From NCBI GenBank assembly GCA_021186555.1, contig JAJKFL010000042.1, forward strand, positions 42,569,980-42,633,979: a stretch of DNA of 64,000 nucleotides. The letters are read 5' to 3'. Below, piece by piece: positions 1 through 10,915 of this stretch. Each line of letters opens with the position of its first letter. Positions within the stretch are counted from its first letter, which is position 1. The notes beneath the pieces were generated by a model. It was not told where the DNA came from. It saw only the letters and a program-made list of their open reading frames with translations, and did not search any database. The translations under genes were made by a program, and so were the position numbers. The stretch is from Reticulitermes speratus. Taxonomy: Eukaryota; Arthropoda; Insecta; Blattodea; Rhinotermitidae.

Positions 1-300
1 GAGAAAGCCTTGAAAGGTAAATGCAGTACGTTATATACGTAGCAACTAAGCACATGAATTTCAAAAAACAGTGACAGGAAATTGGAACAAAGGAATGTGA
101 GTTTCAAGACAGCTAAAGAAAAATGAACATTTGGTTTTGATCACGTAACTTAGATTTAGGCATCCAATACGTTTGAAGCCTGAAATGCATATAAATAATA
201 CTTAAAAATTCGGTTCCTAAGTCGCAGTAAACACTGCCTCCTTTTACAAAGAAAAAATGGATTATCGCTGTTTATTTTAATATAAACTAACCACGTAACA

Positions 301-769
301 ATGACCGTGCCATGGCTCAGGCGGTTAGTCTCCGGCCTCTCACCGCGGAGGCCCGGGTTCGATCCCAGGTCAGTCCATGTGAGATTTGTGGTGGACAAAG
401 TGGCACTGGGACAGGTTTTTCTCCGAGTTGTCGGTTTTCCCCTGTTAATTTCATTCCACTGGTGCTCCATTACTTGTAAAACTTGGTAAAAAAAACTGCT
501 CATCTATATCATCATCATAAAAAGATAAAGCAATCCCATTACAGGCCCTTAGGGTTCCAGGAGGTTGAGGCTCCCAGATTTCTAGACAATTGGCACATGA
601 AGGTGGTAAGGTCAGCCCTACGCACCGGCCGCCTTTACCCCCCAGGAAAGATTCCTGGTACTCATTTCTGTTAGAGGCATATCATCATCACAGGGTTGCA
701 CAAAAAGCCTTAGGCTGTGGTGCGTCCGTAGCATCTGCTGCGGGGCCCTTACCACGCAAAAAAAAAAAA
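301..769 (+). repeat. SINE E, complete, with target-site duplication
   Basis: A tRNA-like head (box A near 311-325, box B ggttcgatccc near 356-366) is followed by a body and a poly-A tail at about 758-769. The 12-bp sequence aaccacgtaaca lies on both sides (289-300 and 770-781), a perfect target-site duplication, so the limits are firm. Positions about 555-690 match the tail of the SINE at 61780-62010 in the opposite orientation. Confidence 0.8.
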
Positions 770-861
770 AACCACGTAACAACTCTCACTTAAAATTAAA
801 TTTGTTTCCTAAGCTACAAAATGACTTGCATATTAACTGAGAGGAGAATATGTAGTGTGCT

Positions 862-995
862 AAGGGATGGCCCCAGAGCCGGGTTGGAAATTCTGGAGAA
901 GAGAAATGCCTTGTCTTGCCAGGAATCGAAAGCCAAGTCCTCTATCATCCCTCCTATAGCCTAGCTGCTCTACCGACTTAGCTATTCCGGCTCCC
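862..995 (-). repeat. SINE D fragment
   Basis: Read on the minus strand, it starts with a tRNA-like head (gccggaatagctaagtcgg, then a B-box-like gattcctgg) and runs into the 'agaattt..aacccggctctggggcc' body shared with the copies at 14511-14808, 31512-31794 and 62015-62255. The 3' half is missing. Confidence 0.65.
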
Positions 996-999
996 TATT

Positions 1000-1610
1000 G
1001 ATGTAATATGGGATATAAAATTGATAAGTGCACAGCTTTTTAAAATGTGATTTGATTCTCCAACGTATTTTCTGGTAAAAGTGATAAATCCTTCGAAAAT
1101 ATTACTTAAAATTTTGGGAAAGATAGTAACAAACAAAAATTATGACAACTAAAAGATTAGAAGCAGATTAATTTCGGTGAATGATTGCCATCATTCAGTG
1201 CAGAATTTTTTCCCCTTTTGTCCTGTCTAAAAACGTAAAGATTAAACCCCCTTTACCACTTTTCTCACATTAATGGAAGAAAATGCTTTGAGGAAGAGAG
1301 AGGACGTAACAGGAGGCTGGAGAAAAATGTATAAAGAGGAGCTTCATTACCAACTATTTTGAGATAAAATATAACGGAATTGGCGGGAAATGTAGCATGC
1401 GTGGGAGAAAAAACAATTGTAAACAGAACTTTAGTCGGAGAAGCAGAAGGGAAGATTCTGCTTCTAAGACCTATGCATAATTTGGAGGATGAAATTCAGA
1501 TGGATCTTAAGTAAGCAGGATGTGAGGATGGGAGTCTAATGGTGGGATCTTGCGGGACTTGATTTCAGCTTCTTAAGAAAAGGGCTGCTTTGTGGTGTTA
1601 GTTCTATTTA
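1000..1610. other. Intergenic, nothing recognised
   Basis: AT-rich sequence without a convincing open frame, splice-bounded exon or repeat boundary that I could identify. Confidence 0.4.
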
Positions 1611-1614
1611 ATTA

Positions 1615-1799
1615 CAGTGGAACTCGGTTATAACGTCATGAAAGGGACTGAATATTTTGTGTCGTTATAAACGAGTGTTGTTATAACCGAGGAGTATAAT
1701 GTTATTGTTAACAGTGAGGAATTAATTGGTACCACAGAATACCTAACGTTATAGACGAGGTGTCGCATAAACCGATGTTGTTATAACCGGCTTCGACTG
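1615..1799. mobile_element. pogo/Tigger-type MITE, 185 bp
   Basis: The terminal inverted repeats are cagtggaactcggttataac on the left and, read inward from the right, cagtcgaagccggttataac. TA dinucleotides flank both ends (1613-1614 and 1800-1801). Internal gttataa-like motifs repeat. There is no coding sequence, so it is non-autonomous. Confidence 0.75.
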
Positions 1800-1801
1800 T
1801 A

Positions 1802-2270
1802 TATTCCGTCAAAGATATGATCCCGTAATGTCATAAACTTTATTTGTGTAGGCAGTAGTGACTTCTAAATTTAAACGCATATCTCGGCACCACATGACGC
1901 AGCCACTGATATGGCCTATTATAAGTGGCGATTTGTGAATTTCCTGACATGCAGATTGACGCCAGTGTTTTGTATGGTGTTGCATTTAAACAAATGTCTT
2001 AGTCAACAGACTACTTTCACAACTGCAAACATCCTGACGCTTGTTACATCGTCAGCTGTTATTTACATTTCTACGACTGGTTTTCCATTACCACCTATCA
2101 TTATTTCACAGCACGCTTGGACGTATTCTGTTACACGAAGGTAAAATTCAACAGTGTAAAAATGTACGTATATTCGGTGACAAAGGAACACAGGAAGGGA
2201 GGGAAGAGATTCTTTATGCGTATGATTTCTCACGCTATTATAAATGTGTATTATGATTATTTTTAGTGGT
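1802..2270. other. Intergenic, nothing recognised
   Basis: No supported gene or repeat boundary. Short open frames here lack any recognisable protein pattern. Confidence 0.35.
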
Positions 2271-2274
2271 AGTC

Positions 2275-2305
2275 ATAGTAGTAGTAGTAGTAGTGGTGGT
2301 AGTAA
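2275..2305. repeat. (AGT)n microsatellite
   Basis: Tandem agt/ggt triplets directly beside the SINE D copy, probably its tail or an expansion of it. Confidence 0.8.
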
Positions 2306-2307
2306 AA

Positions 2308-2517
2308 AGGCAAATTTGTCCCTGCCCTCTCCATGAAGGCACGTATGGGGAACAGGTATAGCTCCACTCATTTTTAACTTCGACAATAGCTGGCGGTGAA
2401 TGGTCAATTTCATGCTCCGGCCGCTTTAACCCCGGTACACATTGAACAGGAGGCTGGGTGGGGGATCGTTCAGCCCGTAGCCTAGCCACTATACTGACTA
2501 CGCTATACCGGCTGTAG
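2308..2517 (-). repeat. SINE D copy, minus orientation
   Basis: Contains the 'ccatgaaggca', 'ggtatagctccactcatttttaac', 'ggccgctttaacccc' and 'gcccgtagcctagccactatactgactacgctataccgg' blocks, in the order seen in the other family members. It has an internal deletion across the box B region. Confidence 0.7.
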
Positions 2518-2619
2518 TAATAATAGTAGTAATTATAATTCATCATCCTCATCATCGTGAAGACCACGTGAGCGTGAACAGGATTCAAAGGAACGGGAAA
2601 TGAAGCTCGGGAAGACCTG

Positions 2620-3020
2620 TGAAATACATCAGAGCGTCGATGATCCGAACGAAGGAATAAGCACCATCTTCATAGACCAATTGTCAACCTATCATGCTTT
2701 CAGAAAAGTGCATTCTATTCTAGTATCAGGATCTTCAATAGCTTACCATGTAATATCAAAAATCTTAAGAATGAAAAGGCACAATTTAAAGCAGCACTAA
2801 GAAGATACTTAAATGCACACTCCTTTTACTCTGTAGATGAATTTCTTATGAGTACTGTTAACCTATAATACTGACGTCTAAGACTGCACATAGAATGTTT
2901 AAAGCATTTTGCAATGCACATTTTTATATGATTTTGTATGTTATGACTTATTCCACATCCTCTTGTCTTGTGAAAAAGTTATGGATCCATGGAATGTATA
3001 TATGTATGTATGTATGTACT
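2620..3020 (+). pseudogene. LINE 3' end (non-LTR reverse transcriptase C-terminus)
   Basis: The frame is open from about 2695 to the stop at 2866-2868 and encodes a tail with the blocks CFQKS, IRIFNSLPCNIKNLKNEKAQ, FKAALRRYL and EFL. This is the typical C-terminus of jockey/CR1-like insect LINEs and matches the more decayed copy at 35268-36065. Upstream of about 2690 the frame is broken. The 3' end runs into a (TATG)n tail near 2998-3018, as in a 5'-truncated LINE insertion. The exact clade is not certain. Confidence 0.7.
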
Positions 3021-3021
3021 A

Positions 3022-3230
3022 ATTGGGACCGAGGAAGTTCGGGTAATCAAATTGTTCGTATAATCACACATGCATGAGAATACCAAATTTATAACCAAAC
3101 AAACGCTTTAACCGGTTTAGTAATATTCCAATATATTAACAAGTAATTATAAAGTACAGTACATGGCACCTTTTTTTATATACCGACGGTGGTTCGGATG
3201 ATTGACGTTCGGATAACAGACGCTCTACTG
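3022..3230. mobile_element. Tigger/pogo-like element, left end missing
   Basis: The right end reads inward cagtagagcgtctgttatcc and is followed by TA (3231-3232). The inner motif gttcgg(g/a)taat recurs at about 3038 and 3191. The left end is not found and abuts the LINE tail. Confidence 0.55.
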
Positions 3231-3639
3231 TATTCTACTTTTCAGTATCCATAATAGGCGTCAGTAGGCCTAATGATGAAAAGAATTATCATCATCATCA
3301 TTTCTGACCATTCAGGGACAATATCCTGCAACAGTTCATTACCTCACTGTAGGCTGTATGCTGTCAAACAGCGCATAAGGCTCGCGTTCTGTGGGTACCT
3401 GCTTCGATTCTTAATCAGGAACCCACCACATCGACTGGCTATTATCTTTCCATTGCCCAAAACATTACCATTACCAGCAGCATCAGAATAAGATACAAGC
3501 CATTCCGAGCTTCTTCCTTTTCTTCATTCCTCCTATCTTTTCCTCCTGTTAAATAACAGAATAAGACATTAAAACAGACTAAAGCTTAGAATTCTCTTAA
3601 AACCAAACACAGTATGCATAATAAAATAAATGTGGGACA

Positions 3640-3700
3640 CCGGATTTACTCTACTTTCCTACATGTTTCGGCCCTGAAAGGCCACCTTAAGGCAGAATAG
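3640..3700 (-). ncRNA. Decayed hammerhead-like motif
   Basis: On the minus strand the segment reads ccttaagg, then a ggcc/ggcc stem, then gaaacatgtagg. The GAAAC and ACATGTA parts match the other hammerhead-like copies in this window, but the CTGANGA half is lost, so activity is not expected. Confidence 0.3.
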
Positions 3701-3925
3701 ATTATTATTATTATCAGTTTAAATGCATAAATTTGCGAAAAGGTGATAAAACTCATACGGCTGACTTGTTACATAATATTTAAAACGCTTGTTAGTTACC
3801 GCGTATTTTCTTCCTGTGTTAATAATATTATCATAAATACTTACAAAAAATGGTTCTCTTTTGTTAAAATATAAAATAATTTATGCTACCCATACATTAA
3901 AATTTCCAAATACATGTGGTGTGCG

Positions 3926-3991
3926 GTATGTGTCTCTATGTGTCTATATGCCTCTATGTGTCTTTATGTGTGTCTATGTGTCTCTATGTGC
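3926..3991. repeat. Minisatellite, (TCTATGTG)-like units
   Basis: Six to eight imperfect 8-10 bp units of tctatgtg/tctttatgtg are seen. The apparent MCLYVS repeat peptide is only a reading of this repeat. Confidence 0.75.
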
Positions 3992-4321
3992 ATTTTTCCC
4001 GCCGTAGAAACGTCTTACGTCATACATTATGTAAGTGTCCTTTTGTTGTGCACCTGTCGTCTCCTTTAGCTGACCGATACCACGATATCTTCCACCTACC
4101 AGGTACTTTTGATGCCATTACGTTAAGGACACATATAATACACGAGTTGTTTTGAACAGTGTGTGACAAGGCTGCCTAACAGTATTACAGCTTTGGTAAT
4201 TCCCACCAGTATCGAGAAGCGTAGGACAGAAAAGTACTTTCATGTGTTTGTATTTCCAGTGGCTATTTAACAGGGTCTTCTGAAGCCCGCGGGATGGGGA
4301 TCGTCCAAACGATATATATAT

Positions 4322-4586
4322 ATTTTTTTTCAATTGCTCGACAGCCCCTTGGGGGCCTAGGCCGCCTCATTTTTCGAGGCTTCACGATCACACTTTTTAG
4401 TCACACCACACTCGGTAGGACTCGTCTGGACGAGGGATCAGCTCGTCGCAGAGACCTCTACCTGACAACACACAACACTCACAAGAGACAGACACCCATG
4501 CCCCCGGTGAGATTCGAACCCACAATCCTAGTAAGCGAGCGGCCGCAGACCCACGCCTTAGACCGCACGGACATTGGGATCGGCGC
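4322..4586 (-). repeat. SINE B, full length
   Basis: On the minus strand: a tRNA-like head (B box gtgggttcgaatctcacc near 4504-4521), a conserved body and a run of A (poly-T at 4322-4330 on plus). Flanking atatatat stretches probably represent the target duplication. Related copies lie at 52058, 52401, 60211, 63184 and 63461. Confidence 0.8.
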
Positions 4587-4918
4587 TTAATATATATGGT
4601 TTACATAATTAGCGTATCTTGAAAGCACGCTCTGTTCATCAACATTTAAGCTGTTGTCACGTTGCTGTATGTGCTACTGCCACTTCATGCCGCGGAACGT
4701 AACGCCAGCACGTTTTCTCTCACCATAAAAGAATGCTGCGATAGTTATGCCCTTGTGAGCTCTGATTAATGAGTCAGATTTTCGCGTAATGTGACTCATT
4801 ATGCATCGTGTCTATTGCAGAAGAGCAGCGTGTGAGGTCATGTCTATCTATACGCATAGTTGAAGTCGAGAACAACCGGATGGATTTTCATGAAATTTAG
4901 TGTGAACTTTATGTTATT

Positions 4919-5104
4919 GGACCGAGCATGGTGGATAGAGTGGTAATGCTTCTGGCTTGTATTCGTGAGGTGTCCGCTTATGATCTCGATTTCAGTCCCT
5001 CCGGGTAAATTCTGGGCCATCCCCCTTTCTTCCGTATACTTTCCTGGTCGTGTCGTTCCATGTTTCGAAGCTATGTACGCTCAGATGCTGACAGTGTCGT
5101 AAAA
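4919..5104 (+). repeat. SINE F, tRNA-related
   Basis: The head gaccgagcatggtggatag fits a tRNA A box. A B-box-like 'gatctcgatttcagtccc' follows about 60 bp later, and the unit ends in an aaataaataa tail. Only one clear copy is seen here. Confidence 0.55.
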
Positions 5105-5225
5105 TGAACCATAAATAAATAATATTAGCCATTGGAAGCTCATCCCAAACTCGTACTCTTGAAATAAAATAATAAAACCAACGAATGCACTATATTGACC
5201 ACTTTTATTATGGCCTATTTCCCCT

Positions 5226-5271
5226 CACCCTACACGTGTTTCGGAACTTTAAAGTTCCATCCTCAGGGGTT
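5226..5271 (-). ncRNA. Hammerhead-ribozyme-like motif, left arm
   Basis: Mirror copy of the motif at 5575-5620, on the minus strand: CTGAGGA, 5-bp helix II, GAA, a short ACACGTGT helix III, and A before GGG. It is identical to the right-arm copy because the arms are identical. Confidence 0.5.
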
Positions 5272-5574
5272 TGTCGTGTGCTACCAATTATTCACATATT
5301 AAAACAAATACACAATATGTACAATAGTCTGTTAAAGTCTTAAAACCATAGGAAAATGAATATTCAGAACCCTTTTAAAATTGTACGATATGTACGGTAG
5401 TCTGTTAGAATCTTAAAATCTCACGTAAATGTATATTTAAAACCTGTTTTAAAAAATTGTGAACTATCCGTAATATTCACTGTTTGTTTACGGTTTATGG
5501 TTTTAAGACTTTAACAGACTATTGTACATATTGTGTATTTGTTTTAATATGTGAATAATTGGTAGCACACGACA

Positions 5575-5620
5575 AACCCCTGAGGATGGAACTTTAAAGT
5601 TCCGAAACACGTGTAGGGTG
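5575..5620 (+). ncRNA. Hammerhead-ribozyme-like motif, right arm
   Basis: Type I layout. A short helix I pairs CCC before 5580 with GGG at 5616-5618. The core is CTGAGGA (5580-5586), fitting CUGANGA. Helix II is GGAAC/GTTCC, then GAA, then helix III as ACACGTGT with a two-base stem and small loop. The expected cleavage is after A5615. One extra T sits between the core and helix II, which departs from the standard form. Very short helix III is known in hammerheads of Penelope-like elements. Confidence 0.5.
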
Positions 5621-5689
5621 AGGGGAAATAGGCCATAATAAAAGTGGTCAATATAGTGCATTCGTTGGTTTTATTATTTGATTAAAAAA

Positions 5690-6600
5690 TGCACGGTGGT
5701 AATACTGTGAAAAATCGTGCCCTTGAATTTCGTACAATGCGTAATAACAACTTTGGTGATGTACAGACTCGTAAGGTGGAAGAGACACTAGCACATCTAC
5801 CGAAATGCGGTAACCAAGTAACCGTTAATACGCACAGGAAACCTTAATAAGCAGAGTAACGATTAATAAACACATTAAACATACCAAACCGCCACAGACT
5901 TCTCAAAATAAGAAGTGTGTCTTGATGGATTTTCTCAATAATCGATTAACTTAGCACAAAGCACAGTTTTATGAACTTTACGACTAACTTTATACATTTC
6001 TTTACTTAAAAGTCTCATGTGATAACTACGACACAAGTTTAGCCCACAAGGCGTCAGTGCTATGGGCAGGTACAATTTTCTCAGTCACTTATACAGTAGG
6101 ACGGCGCTGTGTTTAAATTTATACCGAATGGCCAAAAACTCCAGGGAACATACTTCTTCTAGTCAACAAATGATCTGACTTTTATCGACAGTGGAAGTTC
6201 GTGACAGTGTTCACAAAAGACCGCCCCTGGACACTGTCCTAAACCAGCTTATACTCCATTCAAGATCCATCGGAGGGACAGAGACTAACAGAGAGAAATT
6301 TCTTATTTAATGACGTCAATAGCTAAGTTTATGTAACCTCGGTGACAGATGAATGAAATACGTGTATGGTACTGATGGAATTATACTGACAGGGGAAAAC
6401 TGAAGTGCCCGGAGAAAAACGTGTCGCAGTGCGACTTTGTCCACCGCTAATGTCATCTTCTTCTTCCTTCTATGGGCCCGTCGGCATTAGCTACGGATAC
6501 ACTGTCGTGTTGTGGAATGCTCTGAGACAATTTTTATCACAATATCAGACACAAGTGCTGTTTGAGCTTCAAAATTATGTAATTGAAGTGTAGTAGCTTT
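5690..6600. other. Intergenic, nothing firm
   Basis: The stretch starts with the atgcacggtgg box that flanks the fold-back element. The rest shows no supported gene or repeat boundary. Confidence 0.35.
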
Positions 6601-6609
6601 TAAAGACAA

Positions 6610-6716
6610 AAAACCCCCTGACGATGAAATAAGGTTTGAAACATATGTAGGGGTACAAACATTTTATAAAAGCTACAATAAAAAGTGGTTTTTAATTGTG
6701 CATCAGTTGGTTTGAT
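6610..6716 (+). ncRNA. Hammerhead-like motif with GTGCAT-GTTGG box, single copy
   Basis: CCCC (6614-6617) can pair with GGGG (6650-6653). The core CTGACGA is at 6618-6624, then a weak three-pair helix II, GAA, ACATATGT and A6649 as the expected cleavage site. About 45 bp downstream lies gtgcatcagttggtt, the box shared with the fold-back elements. There is no inverted copy nearby. Confidence 0.45.
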
Positions 6717-7395
6717 ATAATCTGATGGTCTAAGTTTTTTTGTGTTTTGGAAGGCAGCATTATGAAGAAATTTTGATGACGTCGCGAGGGCTGCATTTTG
6801 ACTTAAATTTGGAAGATAATTTTGTTGAGTGGATGCACGATAAGCATTCAGTGCAATGTGAATTTTGGTTACCAACACAGTATTTGCTCTGGATCCGAGA
6901 AAAACCAAGGAAAACAAAGTTTACGCCTCTTTAGTCAACACTTGTTGTCTCCATTTAAAGACCGAGGACTTAATATTTTCTAGGGAAACAATGACTGTTT
7001 CTTGTGAGAATTGTATGAAACACGTAAATATAAGGTCTGAAACTTTGAAGCAGGTGGTGCGAAATTGATATGCTTGAAAATTTTAACTTGTTCTGCCCCT
7101 GACACTGTACACATCAATATAGCCTATGTGATTTATTGAGTTCCCGTTAATACCATAATCCTTATTGTTTTTATGTATTGCAAAGATACACAATTGATAA
7201 AATTAAGTTGTCTAAGCTAACAACATGATTACTGTTGTTAAAAGCACAATGGGCAATCAAGGGTCAAGCTCCCAGCTTATCATATATCTTCTTCGTTTTC
7301 AATAATAAGAGGTGGAGAAAAAAAACAACAGAAAACCAATAACGCGTGACTCGATTGTCATGTTAATGACGTAAGCTTAATCAACATACAGAATT

Positions 7396-7522
7396 AAATT
7401 AAAATTAAAACCAACTTGATGCACACTCACTATTAAAAAAAACTTTAATAGTAGATTAATTAACCCGACATTAATGTTTTTTTAATAGTGAGTGTGCATC
7501 AAGTTGGTTTTAATTTTAATTT
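7396..7522. mobile_element. Fold-back element, 46-bp perfect arms
   Basis: Arms 7396-7441 and 7477-7522 are exact reverse complements with a 35-bp spacer. They contain only the outer part of the family (gtgcatcaagttggtttta). The right flank holds agatgcacggtgaa, as in the other copies. The hammerhead part is absent. Confidence 0.8.
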
Positions 7523-8089
7523 ATAAAAGATGCACGGTGAATACAATATTAAATACAACATACAGAAATTTCACTTTACACAAAACATATATAAATGTCC
7601 CTTCTTAACTTTTAATTTCCGTGCTGAGTTTGTTGGAACGGTCCGTATCAGGGGCCCCGACCTGTAGTTGCGCCATGAATGGGTATGAGGGGATCTATGG
7701 AAAATTTAGAGATCTTTTAATATATATATAATAAAAATAGCTAGATTATGAAAAAGATTACAGCTTTACTTCATAGCTCTGCCTGTACTTGTCAGTACAA
7801 CATTAATTAAGGGCAGGGACAACTTTTATATTCTTAACTTTACCTTAGTTAGGGCATAATGTGCAGCCTTTTGAAGAAGCTTCATAGGCCTGTCACGCAC
7901 TTAGAACAAGTTTTATGGCATCGCAGGACACTGTCGTCTGAGATTTAGTCTGATAGAATTGTAGGACGTTTCGCATGAACCTCGGTAAATTTCTGCCAGA
8001 GTGCATTGCGTGACAGTAGAGAAGGCAGCATTTACTGTAATTACTGCTGTGAGAACTTTTCAAATTTCATATTCTATGGTACTGTTTGG

Positions 8090-8360
8090 GGGCGGGATAG
8101 CTACTCGCTACGGGCTGGACGGTCCGGGGATCGAATCCCGGTGGGGGCGAGATTTTCCACTCCCGTCCAGAGCGGCCCTGGGGCCCACCCAGCCTCCTAT
8201 AAATGGGTACTGGGTCTCGTTCCCGGGAGTAAAGCGGCCGGGGCGTGGAGTTGACCACCCACCCTCATCTAATGCCAGGGTTAAATAAAGAGTAGAGCTA
8301 TACCTCTACTCCCCCCGCCCTGGGCCTTCATGGCCCGTTCTAGGGAGAACTTTACCTTTT
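8090..8360 (+). repeat. SINE A, full length
   Basis: A tRNA-like head with the strong B box ggggatcgaatccc, a conserved body and the end gggagaactttacctttt. The 14-bp flanks at 8076-8089 and 8361-8374 differ by one base, giving firm limits. Other copies: 34451, 51683 (minus) and 61192 (minus). Confidence 0.85.
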
Positions 8361-8766
8361 ATGGTATTGTTTGGCAGCTGCAGTTGCTTTTAATGTGGTA
8401 ATGACTACATCTAGCGTTGATGTTCTTCAGCCAGACCGCCTTTGGTTCCACCCAGCCTCCTATCAAATGGATGTTGGGGTCTCTTTTCCGGCCCGTAGCT
8501 AGGGGTCGGGGGTGCAAGTTGGTGCACTGCACCCACTAGGAATTTGAAACACATCAAAGACAAACACACTGATCAACCCGCTAAACAACGTGCGACGCCC
8601 TACCGCATCCACGTGTTGCCTCTGTTGAACCGCCGTAGTTGGCAACAACTCCTTTTCAAATATGTATGTAGATGCAAGACCTTTTGTGCAATGCTACAGA
8701 GCGAATTATGTAATTAAAGTGTTGATTTTGTGGTCCTGACAAAGGCGCTTTTTACGCTTATGCATA

Positions 8767-10073
8767 GGGGAAAGTCGGAAAGTACCGGACAGCGGTGGTA
8801 TCGGACAGTACAAGTTTCTCGCGATCTACAATAGAGGGAAGCACTTAACGGGCATTAATAGTTTGCTGTTTCCTGCCTTTGAAAGCGTCAGTCATTTGAA
8901 ATTGCTGCGTTATACAGGTTGGCCGTTACACATACTTTTGTGAGTTTTGTGTCTGTCTTGAAATCCGTAACTTATGTTCGGCAAGCGACTGCATGGATTT
9001 TAGTGAGTATATTTATTATTTTCTTACTGCCTACTTATACATTAAGGACTTAAGTTTAAAGTCTTAAAATGACAATGCTGGAATCTTTACACAATACGCA
9101 CGACGGCTACATGTTAGTCACGATGTCTTTCGGCTAGTATCGGACAAAAATTTTCGGGTTGTATCGGACAACATAAGTAAAGTTATTTAAGGCAGCGCGT
9201 CTGCATGTGTTATTAAGTTACTGATGGTAATGAATATACATGTTTAATTGTTGTGTTACTTTTATTTATGGGCCCTAGGCAGTCAAATCAAAATGGAGAA
9301 GAAAGGAAATACTGCAGGAAAACGAGGCCACTGGACGGAGGCGCAAATAAAAGCTACTATTGATAATGTTCTGAGTAAAAGATGTCAGTAAGACAGGCAA
9401 GTGAAGCTTATTCAGTTCCTGAAAGTTCATTGTACGACAGACTGATAAGAAGAAGCGAGATCCTGACTTCAAACCCCTTAAAAATCAAGTTAGAAGAAAA
9501 ACGACAGGCAAAGGTAAACAAGGCTGACCAGCAGAGAAAGAGGAAAGAAACTCGTGGCAAAATTTGTCTCAACAAATCACACCAGACCAAAAGTCGCACT
9601 GCCAGTGAAAGGCGACTGCAATCCTGTGCTCAAGTGGATTCAAAGGTAGATAGGCCTAAAGAAACTGAGTGCATCATTTGTGGTGAATCTTTTGATGAGG
9701 ACTGGATACAATGTAACTTTTGTAATAACTGGGCTCATGAAAACTGCGCAGACACAGAAGGAAACCCTCTTTTTTTTTTATATAAATGTGATATTTGCAA
9801 AGATAAAATTAACATTTGACTGCTTTGCCATTTTAAAGAATATCGTGTCCGGTACTACCCGACATATTTCATCATGCTACGAAAATATACTTGTTTTTGT
9901 TTTATTATTTCCTTATCATAGAATAAAACTGTAGTGTTCAACTTACGTTTATAAGTAAAGAAACTCATATATTTTCAATTTTTAAATTTCAATTTTGAAT
10001 TTGTTATTTCATCTCACCGAAAAAAAATTATCGACCAAATAGCTTAAGTGTCCGGTACTACCCGACTTGCCCC
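8767..10073 (+). mobile_element. Internally deleted pogo-like DNA transposon
   Basis: The ends are ggggaaagtcggaaagtacc and, read inward from the right, ggggcaagtcgggtagtacc, each bordered by TA (8765-8766 and 10074-10075). The motif tatcggaca or its complement recurs inside at 8799, 9138, 9162 and 9846, which could be transposase-binding sites. At 1.3 kb it retains only the first and last coding parts. Confidence 0.75.
9293..9819 (+). pseudogene. Pogo-like transposase remnant: HTH plus C-terminal zinc finger
   Basis: The first part starts at ATG 9293 (MEKKGNTAGKRGHWTEAQIK) and reads into a psq-type helix-turn-helix. A frameshift near 9382 moves the rest of that helix-turn-helix (VRQASEAYSVPESSLYDRL) into another frame. 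A basic linker follows, and then a PHD-like finger: CIIC, CNFC, HENC and CDIC between about 9675 and 9805. This order, psq HTH at the start and a Cys-rich finger at the end, is common in insect pogo/Tigger-like transposases, but the DDE catalytic domain that should lie between (roughly 300 residues) is absent. The product cannot be an active transposase. The second frame alone (9382-9819, 145 codons) is intact to its stop. Confidence 0.7.
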
Positions 10074-10079
10074 TACATC

Positions 10080-10910
10080 ATATATATACACGTGTTTAAT
10101 ACAGCATTATATACGTATATGAACGTATGTACATATATGCACCCGCATTGCAAGCCGCTGCATCCTTTGTGTCATGGTCTTTCTACGGGCCTGTCTCTCT
10201 TCACGAATGCACAAGCCACCCGGCCGTGAAGCTGACATAATTAAGATCAGGGACAAAGTTACCTTTGTATTAGTTAGTACACCCGAGCTTTTACAGGCCT
10301 ACAGAAATTAAATAGTAGGTCTATAGGCGATAATCTTGTTTTAATCACATCTCTAATCTCATTCGTAGGCTTTCAGTGGTGCATTGAATTCCACGAGATA
10401 CCGTCAGATGAATTGTTACATATAACTGATTAAAGGCTTGAAATAGTTCCAACTAAAGTTGTGAATACAACAGATAAACTAACACTGGTAGCAAAATCCA
10501 AAGGTTCAACACCACTGATACCAAAGTCACGCACTGCAAAAAAACGCAGCACGAGTTTAATTGAACTATGATTCTCAAAACCTGTCTCTGTTAAGATCCA
10601 TGTTAGTTTGATCCTCGCATCTGCTTTATGGCTTCCATGCGGAAAAGGTGTTTCTACGCCAAAATCCTGCATTCTTTCCTTGGCCCATTCTAGACACATT
10701 CATAGCTCATTGTAAGATACTTTACGCTCAAACATAGAGTATCATTTTATTCTGAGGGGCTGTTAATTCCACGTCTAACCCCAAAGTTGGAGGACCACCG
10801 CTTCTCGGCTGTCCACAGTACTTGGAAATATCTTAACCAACTTAAGCCTGAAACTGGTCTAAATAAGTCAGAATGTTACATCACAGAAAACACACTACGT
10901 AGTTGAAGAG
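10080..10910. other. Intergenic, nothing recognised
   Basis: No gene or clear repeat seen. A short open frame on the minus strand at 10430-10699 has no recognisable pattern. Confidence 0.35.
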
Positions 10911-10915
10911 TCAAT

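Larger units (their letters stand above)
5167..5679. mobile_element. Fold-back element with perfect 184-bp arms
   Basis: The left arm (5167-5350) and right arm (5496-5679) are exact reverse complements by base-by-base reading, separated by 145 bp. Each arm contains a hammerhead-like core directed outward and a gtgcattcgttgg box near its outer end. The right flank carries atgcacggtgg. No open frame is present. Perfect identity over 184 bp implies recent origin or gene conversion between arms. Confidence 0.85.

Noticed and set aside
2238-2588. 116-codon minus frame with poly-Thr and poly-Tyr
   Set aside because: It translates the (AGT)n microsatellite and a SINE D copy.
8100-8160. tRNA gene from the strong A/B boxes
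   Set aside because: The same head occurs with a fixed body and target duplications at four places; it is a SINE promoter and does not fold into a full tRNA.
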